A program made the position numbers and the translations under genes. A DNA stretch of 64,000 nt from CAVSQX01 sp963730225 (GTDB taxonomy: Bacteria > Planctomycetota > Phycisphaerae > Tepidisphaerales > Tepidisphaeraceae): positions 248,001-312,000 of the forward strand of contig CAVSQX010000003.1 in assembly GCA_963730225.1 (NCBI GenBank), given 5' to 3'. The notes under the pieces were generated by a model that saw only the letters and a list, made by a program, of their open reading frames with translations, did no database searches and had not been told where the DNA came from. Of the stretch, positions 44,501 through 52,962 are shown in pieces (within the stretch, counting starts at the first letter, position 1; the number at the start of each line of letters is the position of its first letter).

Positions 44501-45190
44501 CTACTTCAACTCCACCGTCCAATATGCCGTATCCAAAAACTGTTTCCAGCTCGAATACCGTTCATCCGCCAGCTTGATGTTGATGACCGGGCTGCGTTTC
44601 GGCTTGATCGGCTTGGCAATCAAATGCATGTGCGCCTGCTCCGGCGTGCGCCCGCCTTTCTTCACGTTGCACTTCACGCAGCAGCACACGATGTTGTCCC
44701 ACGTGCTCCGCCCGCCCTGGCTCTTGGGCACGACGTGATCCAGCGACAACTCCGTCGTCGGCATCCGCTTGCCGCAATACTGACAGCGGCTTGAATCGCG
44801 CGCATAAATATTTCGCCGATTGAACTTCACATCCTGCCGCGGAAGCTTGTCGTAGCCCAGCAGCCGAATGATCCTCGGCACCGCGATCGCAAATCGCACG
44901 GTGTGAATCCACTCATGCTCGTCCGGCTCAAATTCCGCCTTGAGCTGGCTCAACTCCGTCCACTCATCAAAATCCAGATTCTGCCACCGCGACTGCCCGC
45001 GCGCATCGGTCTCGATGTGAATGACTTCCGCCAGCTCCCTGCACAACAGCGAAAACGCCCGGCGAACATTGATGACCCGAATCGCCTGATAATACCGATT
45101 CAAAACCAGCACGTTGGCATTGAGTGCCGCGGCGACGGAATGTCCCCCGGCATGAATCTGCGGCGAGATTGACCCAGTTTCGTGGCTCAT
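44501..45190 (-). CDS. HNH endonuclease family protein
   Basis: 229 residues. The N-terminal part (NVLVLNRYYQAIRVINVRRAFSLL) is typical of a chromosomal HNH family conserved in planctomycetes, cyanobacteria and others. The C-terminal HNH zinc domain reads CQYCGKRMPTTELSLDHVVPKSQGG...NIVCCCVKCNVKKGG, with the catalytic DH and two zinc-binding Cys pairs. It stands alone, so there is no sign of a restriction system or mobile element. Confidence 0.9.
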   Translation of the reverse strand: MSHETGSISPQIHAGGHSVAAALNANVLVLNRYYQAIRVINVRRAFSLLCRELAEVIHIETDARGQSRWQNLDFDEWTELSQLKAEFEPDEHEWIHTVRFAIAVPRIIRLLGYDKLPRQDVKFNRRNIYARDSSRCQYCGKRMPTTELSLDHVVPKSQGGRSTWDNIVCCCVKCNVKKGGRTPEQAHMHLIAKPIKPKRSPVINIKLADERYSSWKQFLDTAYWTVELK

Positions 45191-45412
45191 ATCCGCGACG
45201 AACTAGCTCGACGGAAGTCACTGTGCCCTCCATCGGCCCCAAGTACACCTATTGTATCTCCCCCATTTCCAAACGCCAAGCAATTGTGGATGAAGTTTTG
45301 ATGAAGGCCCGCGACGAATCACCCTGATAAACATCAACCCCGCGCCATCACCGTTCCGCCGCGTAGCGGACTTCGGCGAGCTCGGTCGAGTCGTCGCCCC
45401 GAAGGGGCACCT
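45191..45412. other. Short intergenic region
   Basis: About 220 bases with no supported gene or RNA. Confidence 0.5.
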
Positions 45413-45934
45413 CTACCCCTTCACCGCCACCATCCCACACTCCGGACACCGATCCGGCGTCGTGCGCAAATCGTACCCGCATCCGAGACATCGCCCGACC
45501 CTTCGCGCCCTCCGAGCCACAACCAAACGCCTGATCGCGATGATCGGAAGAATCAACGATGGGAAGAAAATCAGCAGGCTGTGGATGGAAAATCCAAAAT
45601 CATTCCTGTGCACGCCGATCCACAGCCATTTCTGGCCATCGGCTGCGGCGGAGAATCGTCTATATCCAGCGGAATCAGAAAGCGGGAATCGACCCAGCGC
45701 CAGCAAACTGTCCCAACCCGTTGGAAACTGCGTCACTGCCCTGGCGCAAATCACCGTTCCGTTGCTCCACCCGACGGCTGCGAAAGTGTATTGTCTGGCC
45801 GTTATGTCGAAATGAAGCTTGAGATATCCCTCGGAGACAAATTCGCTTCGGATGAATATCGCCGCCGACGCGATGCACAAGAGCAGCGAGAGAGACGTGA
45901 GCCCAAAGAATAAACGTCGATGATCGCGTTTCAC
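45413..45934 (-). CDS. Membrane protein with C-terminal CGYDLR zinc ribbon
   Basis: About 173 residues from GTG 45934; an ATG at 46048 would add 38 Arg-rich residues. Order: an N-terminal membrane helix (LFFGLTSLSLLLCIASAAIFI), a beta-rich exported domain of about 80 residues, a second membrane helix (HSLLIFFPSLILPIIAI), then a cytoplasmic zinc ribbon CLGCGYDLRTTPDRCPECG. The same layout occurs at 56335 and 61198. Paralogues of this type are common in planctomycetes; function unknown. Confidence 0.75.
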   Translation of the reverse strand: MKRDHRRLFFGLTSLSLLLCIASAAIFIRSEFVSEGYLKLHFDITARQYTFAAVGWSNGTVICARAVTQFPTGWDSLLALGRFPLSDSAGYRRFSAAADGQKWLWIGVHRNDFGFSIHSLLIFFPSLILPIIAIRRLVVARRARRVGRCLGCGYDLRTTPDRCPECGMVAVKG

Positions 45935-46060
45935 CGCCGGTAGCCTACCCGCGATTGGACTGAGGACGAGAGGAATTCTTGCCGATTCCAACCCAATTCT
46001 CGCGCGACCCACCCATTTCGCCCTCCGATCCAATTCACCATTCAGCATTCATCATTTCCC

Positions 46061-47906
46061 CTACTGATCCAACACGGCCACCTGCTTGTGCTCCACCCGG
46101 TCGTAAACCCTCGGATTGTATTGCCACAACTCATTGGCCAACTGCGCCGGTGGCAGCGGAAGATCGGGCGACGGTGGAACCTGCAAATACGCCAGGCATC
46201 TTTGCAGCACCCGGCTCGCACCCGGGGCGGCGACCCATCCGCCGAAGTGCCCCTTGGCCCGATTCGGCTCGTGAACGATGAACGCGATCACCAGCTTCGG
46301 ATTCTCGGCGGGCGCACCGGCGATGAACGAACTGTTGAATTTCGTCGCGCTGTAGCCGGCTTTTCCTTCACTGATGTAAGCCGTGCCCGTCTTCCCGAAG
46401 ATGTTCCAGATGAGGCTTCGAGTCCCGGTGCCGGCAGCGGTGCCGCGGATGGGAACATCGCACAGAATTCGCCGCACGATCGCTGCCGTCGACGGATCGA
46501 GCACCCGCGGAAAACTCGACGGATCGGGCTCGGCGGAATTGGCGATCACGTCGCCGTCGGCATCCAGCACGCCTTTGATCAGCGTCGGCTGAACCAGATA
46601 CCCGCCGTTGGCATAGGCGCAAAACGCCCGGCAAATCTGGATCGGCGTCACCATGATCTCGTATCCCTGGCTGACCGATTCGGTGCTGAAGGAATTCCAT
46701 TTCGGCAGCGGGTTGAGCTGGCCCGGATCTTCGCCGGGTAGTTCGATGCCGGTGCGATGGCCAAATTGCCAAAGCGAAAATGCCTTGTGCAGCCGGGCGT
46801 TGCCGAGCCGCTCGCCCAGCATCGACATGCCGATGTTGCTCGATTTCACCAGCACGTCCCACAGGCAAAGGTTGTCGTAACCCGCATCGTCGGTGATCGT
46901 CCGGCCGTACGGAGTCAGATAATGCTCGCCGTGAATCGGAAAAACTTCGCTCGGCGCTGGTCACGTGCCACGCCAGCGCCGGGCCGGCGATGAACGGCTT
47001 GATCGTCGAGCCCGGCTCGTACGGATCGGTCAGCGCCCGATCGCGCCGAACCGCCGGCGTGGAATCATCCAGATTCTGCGGATTGAACGTCGGCCAATTC
47101 GCCAGCGCCAGCACCGCGCCGGTGTACGGGTTCATGATGATCACTTCGCCGCGCTTGGCATCGAATTTCGTGCAGGTGTCGGCCAGTTCCTGCTCGGCGA
47201 TCATCTGCATGTTCGTGTCGATCGTCAGCACCAGATGCTGCCCGTGCTGCGGCGGAAGATAATCCTCCGCCGAAACTGCCACCGCTCGTCGCATCGCATC
47301 TTTCAGCACGCGCTGATATCCATCGTGCCCGGCCAGCAGCTTCTCGAATCGCAGTTCCAGCCCCTCCAATCCCTTTCCGTCTTTCCCCGTTCCCCCCAAC
47401 AGATGCGCCGCCAGGCTGCCCATCGGGTAATAACGAACGTTGGTAGGAATCACGCCGATCCCCGGCAGATCCATTTTCTCGATCGCATTGACCGTCGTCG
47501 CGTCCAGATTCTCCGCGATCTTCACGAATCGGCTTTGCGATCGATCGCTCAGCATCTGACTGATCTCATACGGATTGCGGTCGATGATCTCCGCCAGCGT
47601 CGCGATCCGATCGTCCATCTCCACCAGGCTGCGGCCGTCTTCCTGAAACGAATCCTGCATGAATTTCGGATCGACGTATAAAGTTTCCGTCTGCACCGTG
47701 CCGGCCATCAGGATGCCGTTGCTATCGAAGATGCTTCCGCGGCGAGCGGGCAGAATTTCGTTCTGATGCTGTTGTCGCTCGGCACGGTGAATTGTGAGTT
47801 GCCGCCCGACGGTTTGCAGATACGCCACCCGGCCCACCAGCCCGCACAGCGCGGCGCTGATCAGCAGGATCACGAATGCGGAGCGTTTGACGGAGAATTC
47901 TTCCAT
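46061..47906 (-). CDS. ftsI: Peptidoglycan transpeptidase FtsI / penicillin-binding protein, frameshifted
   Basis: About 615 residues. N-terminal membrane anchor, dimerisation domain (PARRGSIFDSNGILMA), then the transpeptidase domain with YEPGSTIKPF (Ser nucleophile, SxxK), VKSSNIG (SxN) and FGKTGTAY (KTG). It crosslinks septal peptidoglycan with FtsW. The frame changes near 46950 between ALAWHVTSAE and VFPIHGEHYL; removing one C (read on the gene strand) joins them. The gene should be essential, so an error in the sequence is likely. Last gene of the cluster. Confidence 0.9.
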
Positions 47907-47918
47907 GGTGTTCCGATC

Positions 47919-48031
47919 CCCTCTCCCGGTACGCCGGGAGAGGGTCAGGGTGAGGGTGATTTCGACTGACCAAGCCGCTCCGCACTGGCAGAACCCTCAC
48001 CCCTGCCCTCTCCCGGAGTACCGGGAGAGGC
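47919..48031. repeat. Palindromic repeat unit pair (copy B)
   Basis: Same structure as 9655-9766: two 26-base palindromes with CCCTCTCCCGG / CCGGGAGAGGG-type arms at 47919-47944 and 48006-48031, facing each other about 61 bases apart. It lies at the ftsL-ftsI junction and supplies the last residues of the FtsL reading frame. Confidence 0.9.
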
Positions 48032-48295
48032 GGTGGCCCAATTTCCCACGCCGTAATTGGCCGCCGATTCGGGAACGAGTTTCAGATCATCCCCGCCGAC
48101 GGTCTGAGCGATGGCGTTGGGCGCGGTGTAGACGGCGATCTGCAATTGCTGATTCCACAATTTCGCCTGACAGCTTTCGATCTGGCCATGCAGCAGATTC
48201 GCCTGATGGCTCAGTTCCAACCGCTGCTGCCGCAAGACCAGCAGCGAAGCCGCCGTCAAGGCTCCGACCAAAAGGCAAAGTAGAAGCTTGAGCAT
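47945..48295 (-). CDS. ftsL: FtsL-like division protein
   Basis: 116 residues: one N-terminal membrane helix (LLLCLLVGALTAASLLVL), then a short coiled coil (QRLELSHQANLLHGQIESCQAKLWNQQLQIAVYT). The layout and place immediately before ftsI identify FtsL. The last 30 or so residues are encoded by the palindromic repeat copy B and are unlikely to be ancestral. It normally forms a complex with FtsB and FtsQ. Confidence 0.7.
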   Translation of the reverse strand: MLKLLLCLLVGALTAASLLVLRQQRLELSHQANLLHGQIESCQAKLWNQQLQIAVYTAPNAIAQTVGGDDLKLVPESAANYGVGNWATASPGTPGEGRGEGSASAERLGQSKSPSP

Positions 48296-48313
48296 GGTTG
48301 CTCCGGCGAGTTG

Positions 48314-49078
48314 TTACTGCTTGGCCGGGAGGCGCAGCTTCATATTCACGCGCAGCCGATCGGCGTCGCCCAGCACATCCTGGTTCAGCGATTTGATCGC
48401 CTCGACGGCGCTGGCGGTTCCGACTTGATTCACCGCGATCGACCACAAGCTGTCGCCGGGTTTGACCGTGTAAACCGTCCCCGCGCCCGTCGGCGTCGCC
48501 GGTTTGGTGATCGACGACGCGACGACAATCGGAGCGACGCCGATCGAGCCGGAGCGCGGAATGACATACGCATGGCCGACCACGATCCTGTTCGGATCAT
48601 CCTTCAGCACCGGATTCACCGCGATGATCGCGTTCCGATTGGCCTTGGTATTCGCCCCGAGCGTCTTGAGCGCGATGCGGGAAAGCGAATCGCCCGGCAC
48701 CGCCTCGTAGGTGCTCGGTGCCGAAGGCTGACCCGGCGACGGTGGGGCGTCGCCGTTGACCAATTCCTCGCCGTGTTGCCGCGCGACATCGCTCAACGAG
48801 TTGTTCGCCTGCGGCGTCAGAGCCGGGCTGGGCCGCGGAGTGATCTCTTCATTGGTCGGCACCACCTCTCGAGGCGCCGCCGACATCGGAGCCGCGATCG
48901 GCATGGCGGACTGATCCGAAATTGGCAATCCCAATCCGCTTCGCAAATTGGTTCCCGCCAATTGCAGCGGCGCTGGCTGGGCGGCGCCGGCGGTGCTCAT
49001 GTAATCCGAGAGCAGAACCCCCACCACGATGATGAACGCCAATCCAACCAATAATCCGATTTTTGTTTCGCGCGTCAT
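48314..49078 (-). CDS. Membrane-anchored double LysM protein
   Basis: 254 residues. N-terminal membrane helix (IGLLVGLAFIIVVGVLL), a Pro/Ala-rich linker, then two LysM domains: YEAVPGDSLSRIALKTLGAN...YVIP and YTVKPGDSLWSIAVNQVG...LRLP. It would bind peptidoglycan from the inner membrane. It lies between rsmH and ftsL, a place normally without a gene, which suggests a division or septal wall role. Confidence 0.88.
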   Translation of the reverse strand: MTRETKIGLLVGLAFIIVVGVLLSDYMSTAGAAQPAPLQLAGTNLRSGLGLPISDQSAMPIAAPMSAAPREVVPTNEEITPRPSPALTPQANNSLSDVARQHGEELVNGDAPPSPGQPSAPSTYEAVPGDSLSRIALKTLGANTKANRNAIIAVNPVLKDDPNRIVVGHAYVIPRSGSIGVAPIVVASSITKPATPTGAGTVYTVKPGDSLWSIAVNQVGTASAVEAIKSLNQDVLGDADRLRVNMKLRLPAKQ

Positions 49079-49112
49079 GCTTCACCCAACCGAGATTCCC
49101 GCAAGGGCCACG

Positions 49113-50017
49113 TCACACACGGACGGCCGCGCGAAGCTTGGCGGAACGCGATCGGGGGTTGGCAGTAATTTCGTGGTCGGACGCAGAGAGGGGCCGCTTC
49201 GTGAGAATCTTCAGAAGCCCGGTCTGCTCCGCCGACCGAAACGCCTGCTTCACCAGCCGATCTTCCACCGAATGGAAGCCAATCACGGCCAGTCGACCGC
49301 CCGGCCCAAGGAACCCTGGCGATTGCTCCAGCAAAACGCCCAGGTTTTCGACCTCGTGATTCACGGCCATTCGCAGGGCCATGAACGTCCGGGTGGCCGG
49401 ATCGATTCGCTGCGAGTTGGCGTGTCGTGCGGGAAGCGCGGCTCGCACTATGTCAGCCAATCGATCCGTTGTAGTGATCGGCGAAACACGTCGCGCTTCG
49501 ACAATCTTTCTGGAAATTCGTCGGGAATAACGTTCGTCGGCCAGTTTATATAGGACATCGGCCAGATCGGCTTCGCTCAGATTGTTCACCAAATCGGCCG
49601 CCGATTTTTTTTGCGCGGGTCCAGACGCATGTCCAGCGGCATCGCTGTGGCAAAGGAAAGTCCGTAGCGATCATCGAACAACTGATTGGTGCTGACCCCC
49701 AGGTCGGCCAGAATGGCATCGACGGTTTTCACCCCGACCTCTCCCAGCGCCTGATCCAGTTCCGAGAAATTCGCATGGAACAGCCGCACCGAGCAAGGCA
49801 GGTTTTGCAACCGTCCCCTGGCAAATTCGAGATTCCCCGGATCGACATCCAGGCCGATCAGCAGCCCATCGGCCCCCAGGCGCTGTGCGATTTGCCAGGC
49901 GTGTCCCCCGCGACCCACCGTGCAATCCACTGCGATCTGCCCCGGCGCAGGCTGAAGCGCTGCCAACACCTCCGACACCAATACCGCATCATGTCCCTGA
50001 ATTGGAACGCGATCCAT
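49113..50017 (-). CDS. rsmH: 16S rRNA (cytosine1402-N4)-methyltransferase RsmH, frameshifted
   Basis: About 301 residues. The SAM-binding motif is DCTVGRGGHAW, followed by GLDVDPGNLEFARGRL, NFSELDQALGEVGVKTVDAILADLGVST and the C-terminal VIGFHSVEDRLVKQAFR. The frame changes at a run of eight A on the gene strand (T run 49605-49612); nine A would give LDPRKKKSAADLVNNLSEADLADVLY. It methylates C1402 of 16S rRNA. The break in a highly conserved gene at a homopolymer points to a sequence error; slippage at the run is a less likely reading. Confidence 0.92.
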
Positions 50018-50191
50018 CGCCTGAATCTACCCGACTGTCGCGGCAAACCCTGAAATGGGCCTTGCACTTTCCCCCACTTCCAGAGATAATTCCGTTTGGC
50101 TTTTGTTCGATGTCTAGCGCGGAGGTTGGAGATCGAGCAAAAGAAAAAAGAGCGGTAAAACGAAGCCGAGCGTCCTTAATGATTGCCCACC

Positions 50192-50560
50192 CGATCCGAA
50201 AATCGGGCACCCCATCCGGGGTTGGGACGACTTCGCATTACCGCCCGCGCAACTTGGCCTGACAGCCTCCCTGGCTGCGTTGGCCACACATTGGGAACCC
50301 ACGATTCCCAAGTACCTTTGATGACCCCGTCCGCCGGCTACTCGCCAGCCCGAGCAATCCTTGCTCGGCCTTGCGAGTATGGCCGGCCGACGGAGCAGGT
50401 GCAGGCGAACGGCGTCACAACCAGGTGCCGTTCGGCTGTACTCAACTACCTCGCCCGAATTGGGCTCTCACGTATTCCTGCCGTGAGAGTGCCAACCGCA
50501 AAACGCCCTTAGACGTCCATGTCCGAGCACAGCTTGGGCGCGGAACTTCCCTGTCCCACA
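50192..50560. ncRNA. Structured RNA candidate between mraZ and rsmH
   Basis: The 650-base gap between mraZ and rsmH has no protein gene but many strong hairpins: TTGGGAA / TTCCCAA (50297-50317 area), GAGCAATCCTTGCTC nested in a stem of about 20 pairs that includes TACTCGC / GCGAGTA (about 50325-50400), CGAACGGC / GCCGTTCG (about 50408-50437), CTCACG / CGTGAG (about 50467-50490) and CCCGAT / ATCGGG near 50195-50215. I could not match it to RNase P RNA, tmRNA, SRP RNA or 6S RNA. If transcribed with the cluster it is on the minus strand; this is not certain. Confidence 0.5.
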
Positions 50561-50666
50561 GCCACTTCGCTTTTGCGTCGGTCGTGGTAGATCGATTCAA
50601 CAAACCCGATTTTTATGGTGACACCCAGCCTTCCCTGAGTTGTCGCCGAGTTCAATTTTCTTTGCC

Positions 50667-51107
50667 CTAACTGGCTTCAAACCGCACAGAATCCTGTTCC
50701 ATTATCTGCGCAACGTGCGCCTCCCAATCATTTCGGTCCCACAATTCCAATCGGTCTCGAGCGCCGACCATGGTAATTTCCCTGCCGAGTTGAGTTCGCC
50801 GCAGGTGTTTCTCCGGAAGTAGAATTCTTCCCTGCCCGTCAACCTCAACCTCCTGTGCCAAAGCGAAATTCTTGTGGTCGAACGCCACCGCTCGAGCGCC
50901 CGGCGCCAACTGCGACTCTTGCGTCGCAACCAGCTTGTCCCAGGTTTCTTTCGGGTACAGCCATAACTTTCTGTTGCCTCCCACGATCAGCAATAACCTC
51001 GACTGTCCATCCAACTTCTCTCGAATCGAAGCTGGGATCTGCAAACGGTTCTTCGCGTCAATTGTTAAGTCGGTCTCTCCAAGCAGTGAATTGGGTTCAA
51101 GCGGCAC
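50667..51107 (-). CDS. mraZ: Transcription regulator MraZ
   Basis: 146 residues, normal length. Two AbrB-like SpoVT domains: TIDAKNRLQIPASIREKL near the N-terminus and VEVDGQGRILLPEKHLRR in the second half, each with the DxxGR(I/L)xIP-type core. MraZ binds repeats upstream of its own gene and controls the division/cell-wall operon. Matching repeats lie at 51134-51158. Confidence 0.93.
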   Translation of the reverse strand: MPLEPNSLLGETDLTIDAKNRLQIPASIREKLDGQSRLLLIVGGNRKLWLYPKETWDKLVATQESQLAPGARAVAFDHKNFALAQEVEVDGQGRILLPEKHLRRTQLGREITMVGARDRLELWDRNDWEAHVAQIMEQDSVRFEAS

Positions 51108-51133
51108 TGTGTTACACTCTCCAGATATCCCGA

Positions 51134-51158
51134 TGCACTATCTACCACTTTGCCCCAC
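51134..51158 (-). promoter_or_regulatory. MraZ-binding repeats overlapping the mraZ promoter
   Basis: On the minus strand three pentamers GTGGG, GTGGT and GTGCA are spaced exactly 10 bases apart, 27 bases before the mraZ start. MraZ boxes in other bacteria are GTGGG-like direct repeats with the same spacing. A possible promoter (TTGCAA, 16 bases, TAGATA) overlaps them. Confidence 0.7.
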
Positions 51159-51265
51159 CATTGCAACAAAAAATTTTGAGAAACAACAAGCATGAATTTT
51201 TTCGCCCTGTGACTGACTTGAACGCGAGCAGTTTAATAAGGAGTTTTAGAAAGTCCATGCGCGAA

Positions 51266-51871
51266 TCACATGGAATTGAAATTTTTTTTTGTCAAACTCC
51301 AAACGCCGGCAAAAGCAATTGGCGTTGCCGCGGTTATCCACACGATCGGCGATGAGATTCTTTGCCGGAGTTGCGCGAGCCCGCAGAAAATCGGCCCGAA
51401 GTATTCCATCGACAATCGCGCCGCGGCGAAATCGACCGCTTCGCAGTGCAGATACCACAGCACCACTCCCCCTAGTGTCCACATCGACGCCGCGCACCAT
51501 CCAAGCCAATTTGCTTCCGCCCTGGTCGCCGCCCAGCAGCACGCCAGGCCCGCAATCCATAGTGAAACAAATAGCGATGCCCCCAACAGATTCGACGCCG
51601 CCGTCGCCGAAAGCCAACCCGCGAGCTGCAAAAACGGCCACGCCAGCGCGATCGCGGCCAGCGTCGTTGAAAAATTCGGAAACAAAAACGGAAACAGCAT
51701 CGCCGCCGCGGAAATTTGCACGACCATCATCTCGTCGGCCCCAATCGATTCGGCCGGACGTGGATGATGGGCCCACAGCGGCGTTCCACCGGACCCGATC
51801 CCCAGCGCTGCCAATTGAATCAAAACCCAAATGATGACCGCGGCGGGACGAATCGGCTGCGACGTGAGCAA
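51266..51871 (-). CDS. Hypothetical polytopic membrane protein
   Basis: 201 residues, almost wholly hydrophobic, with five or six membrane helices and Trp-rich loops. No family recognised. It starts 7 bases after the ftsQ stop, in the same direction, and is followed after 158 bases by mraZ with its own promoter, so it is probably the last gene of the mraY-to-ftsQ transcript. Position suggests an envelope role. Confidence 0.65.
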   Translation of the reverse strand: MLTSQPIRPAAVIIWVLIQLAALGIGSGGTPLWAHHPRPAESIGADEMMVVQISAAAMLFPFLFPNFSTTLAAIALAWPFLQLAGWLSATAASNLLGASLFVSLWIAGLACCWAATRAEANWLGWCAASMWTLGGVVLWYLHCEAVDFAAARLSMEYFGPIFCGLAQLRQRISSPIVWITAATPIAFAGVWSLTKKNFNSM

Positions 51872-51877
51872 AAAGAA

Positions 51878-52819
51878 TCAACCTCCGTCTGCCCGCGCGG
51901 CCGTCACGGCGGCCGTCGGTGTCGGGAATGTGATTCTATCATATCGGATGTCGATCCACGGATGTCCCCCGTCCACGCGCCCATACCGCCGCATGACGTC
52001 GGCCAATTCCGACAACTTCTGTCCCGCCGGCACTTCGTCGAAATAATCCGCGCTATCCAGCGGCCGACCCCAGCGCACCTCGGTGCCGAACTTCGTCCGC
52101 AGCACGATCTGCGCCTCCTTCGCATCCTCGCGCCCGGCAAAATTCGTCACATCCACCATCGCGATCTGTTCCGCACACGCCTGGCCGCAAAGTAGCTTCG
52201 CCATTGCCACCGCCGCCGCCACATCCCGCCCCAGCCATTTCTTCCCGGTTTCCGGCGGCGCCTCTCGAACACCCTGAACCAGCCGGATGTTGATCCGCCC
52301 GTCCCGCCCGATCACGATCCGCGGCACATGGCTGGCCGCAAACTGCTCCGGCAATTTCACGCCTTCTCCATCCACCAGCCAATAGAATTGTCCCCACTGC
52401 ACCAGCGCGATCGGAGCCCGAAAATCGCAATCAATTTCCAGCGTATCCCCCGGCCGATCGCCGTACACCCGCCGAACCTGGCGCACATCGCACACCCATG
52501 GATTCTGCCGCAGCTTTTCGGTCGCCGCCACCAGAAGATCGCGGTCAAACGATGAACTGGCCGTCCGCGGTACCGTCGCCGCAATCTGCTCCGCCAGAAA
52601 ATCGCTCATCCATACCGGCTTGTCCTTGATGACCACTTTCAACGGACCGCTCGGAGCGGCCACCTGCTGATCCACATATCGCCGGGCGATGATGGTGATC
52701 GCGATCAGTCCCCCAATCAGCAAAAGCGCACTGGCCAAATGTCCCCAGATCGCTCGCGATTTCTTTCGCCGAATCGGAATGGTGCGCGGGGAATATTTAA
52801 TCGTGTGAATTCTGGCCAT
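51878..52819 (-). CDS. ftsQ: FtsQ-like cell division protein
   Basis: About 313 residues from ATG 52819; an upstream ATG at 52924 lies in an inverted repeat and is unlikely. A basic cytoplasmic N-terminus (PIRRKKSRAIWGH), one membrane helix (LASALLLIGGLIAITIIA), then a POTRA-like domain and the FtsQ beta domain (NPWVCDVRQVRRVYGDRPGDTLEID ... FYWLVDGEGVKLPE). It follows ddl, as ftsQ usually does. ftsA and ftsZ do not follow. Confidence 0.8.
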   Translation of the reverse strand: MARIHTIKYSPRTIPIRRKKSRAIWGHLASALLLIGGLIAITIIARRYVDQQVAAPSGPLKVVIKDKPVWMSDFLAEQIAATVPRTASSSFDRDLLVAATEKLRQNPWVCDVRQVRRVYGDRPGDTLEIDCDFRAPIALVQWGQFYWLVDGEGVKLPEQFAASHVPRIVIGRDGRINIRLVQGVREAPPETGKKWLGRDVAAAVAMAKLLCGQACAEQIAMVDVTNFAGREDAKEAQIVLRTKFGTEVRWGRPLDSADYFDEVPAGQKLSELADVMRRYGRVDGGHPWIDIRYDRITFPTPTAAVTAARADGG

Positions 52820-52882
52820 GGGCGATAAGAACATTATCGGACCAGAGCGGGTGGTTTGATGAATTGGATCGAGGAGGGGGGA

Positions 52883-52948
52883 ATGACAAGGTGACAAGGT
52901 GATTTGCATCGGCCACCTTGTCACCCCTTCACCTTGTCACCTTGTCAT
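52883..52948. repeat. Inverted repeat between ddl and ftsQ
   Basis: Perfect 20-base arms (52883-52902 and 52929-52948), each holding two copies of TGACAAGG-type sequence, around a 26-base loop with a further partial copy. Confidence 0.9.
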
Positions 52949-52962
52949 CCACCTTCGGCCCC

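Noticed and set aside
44501..45190. HNH protein as a homing endonuclease of the 23S intron
   Set aside because: It lies 13 kb away, alone, and belongs to a widespread chromosomal HNH family.
50192..50560. RNase P RNA or tmRNA in the mraZ-rsmH gap
   Set aside because: Neither strand shows the conserved P4-forming sequences of RNase P RNA or the tRNA-like ends and tag reading frame of tmRNA.
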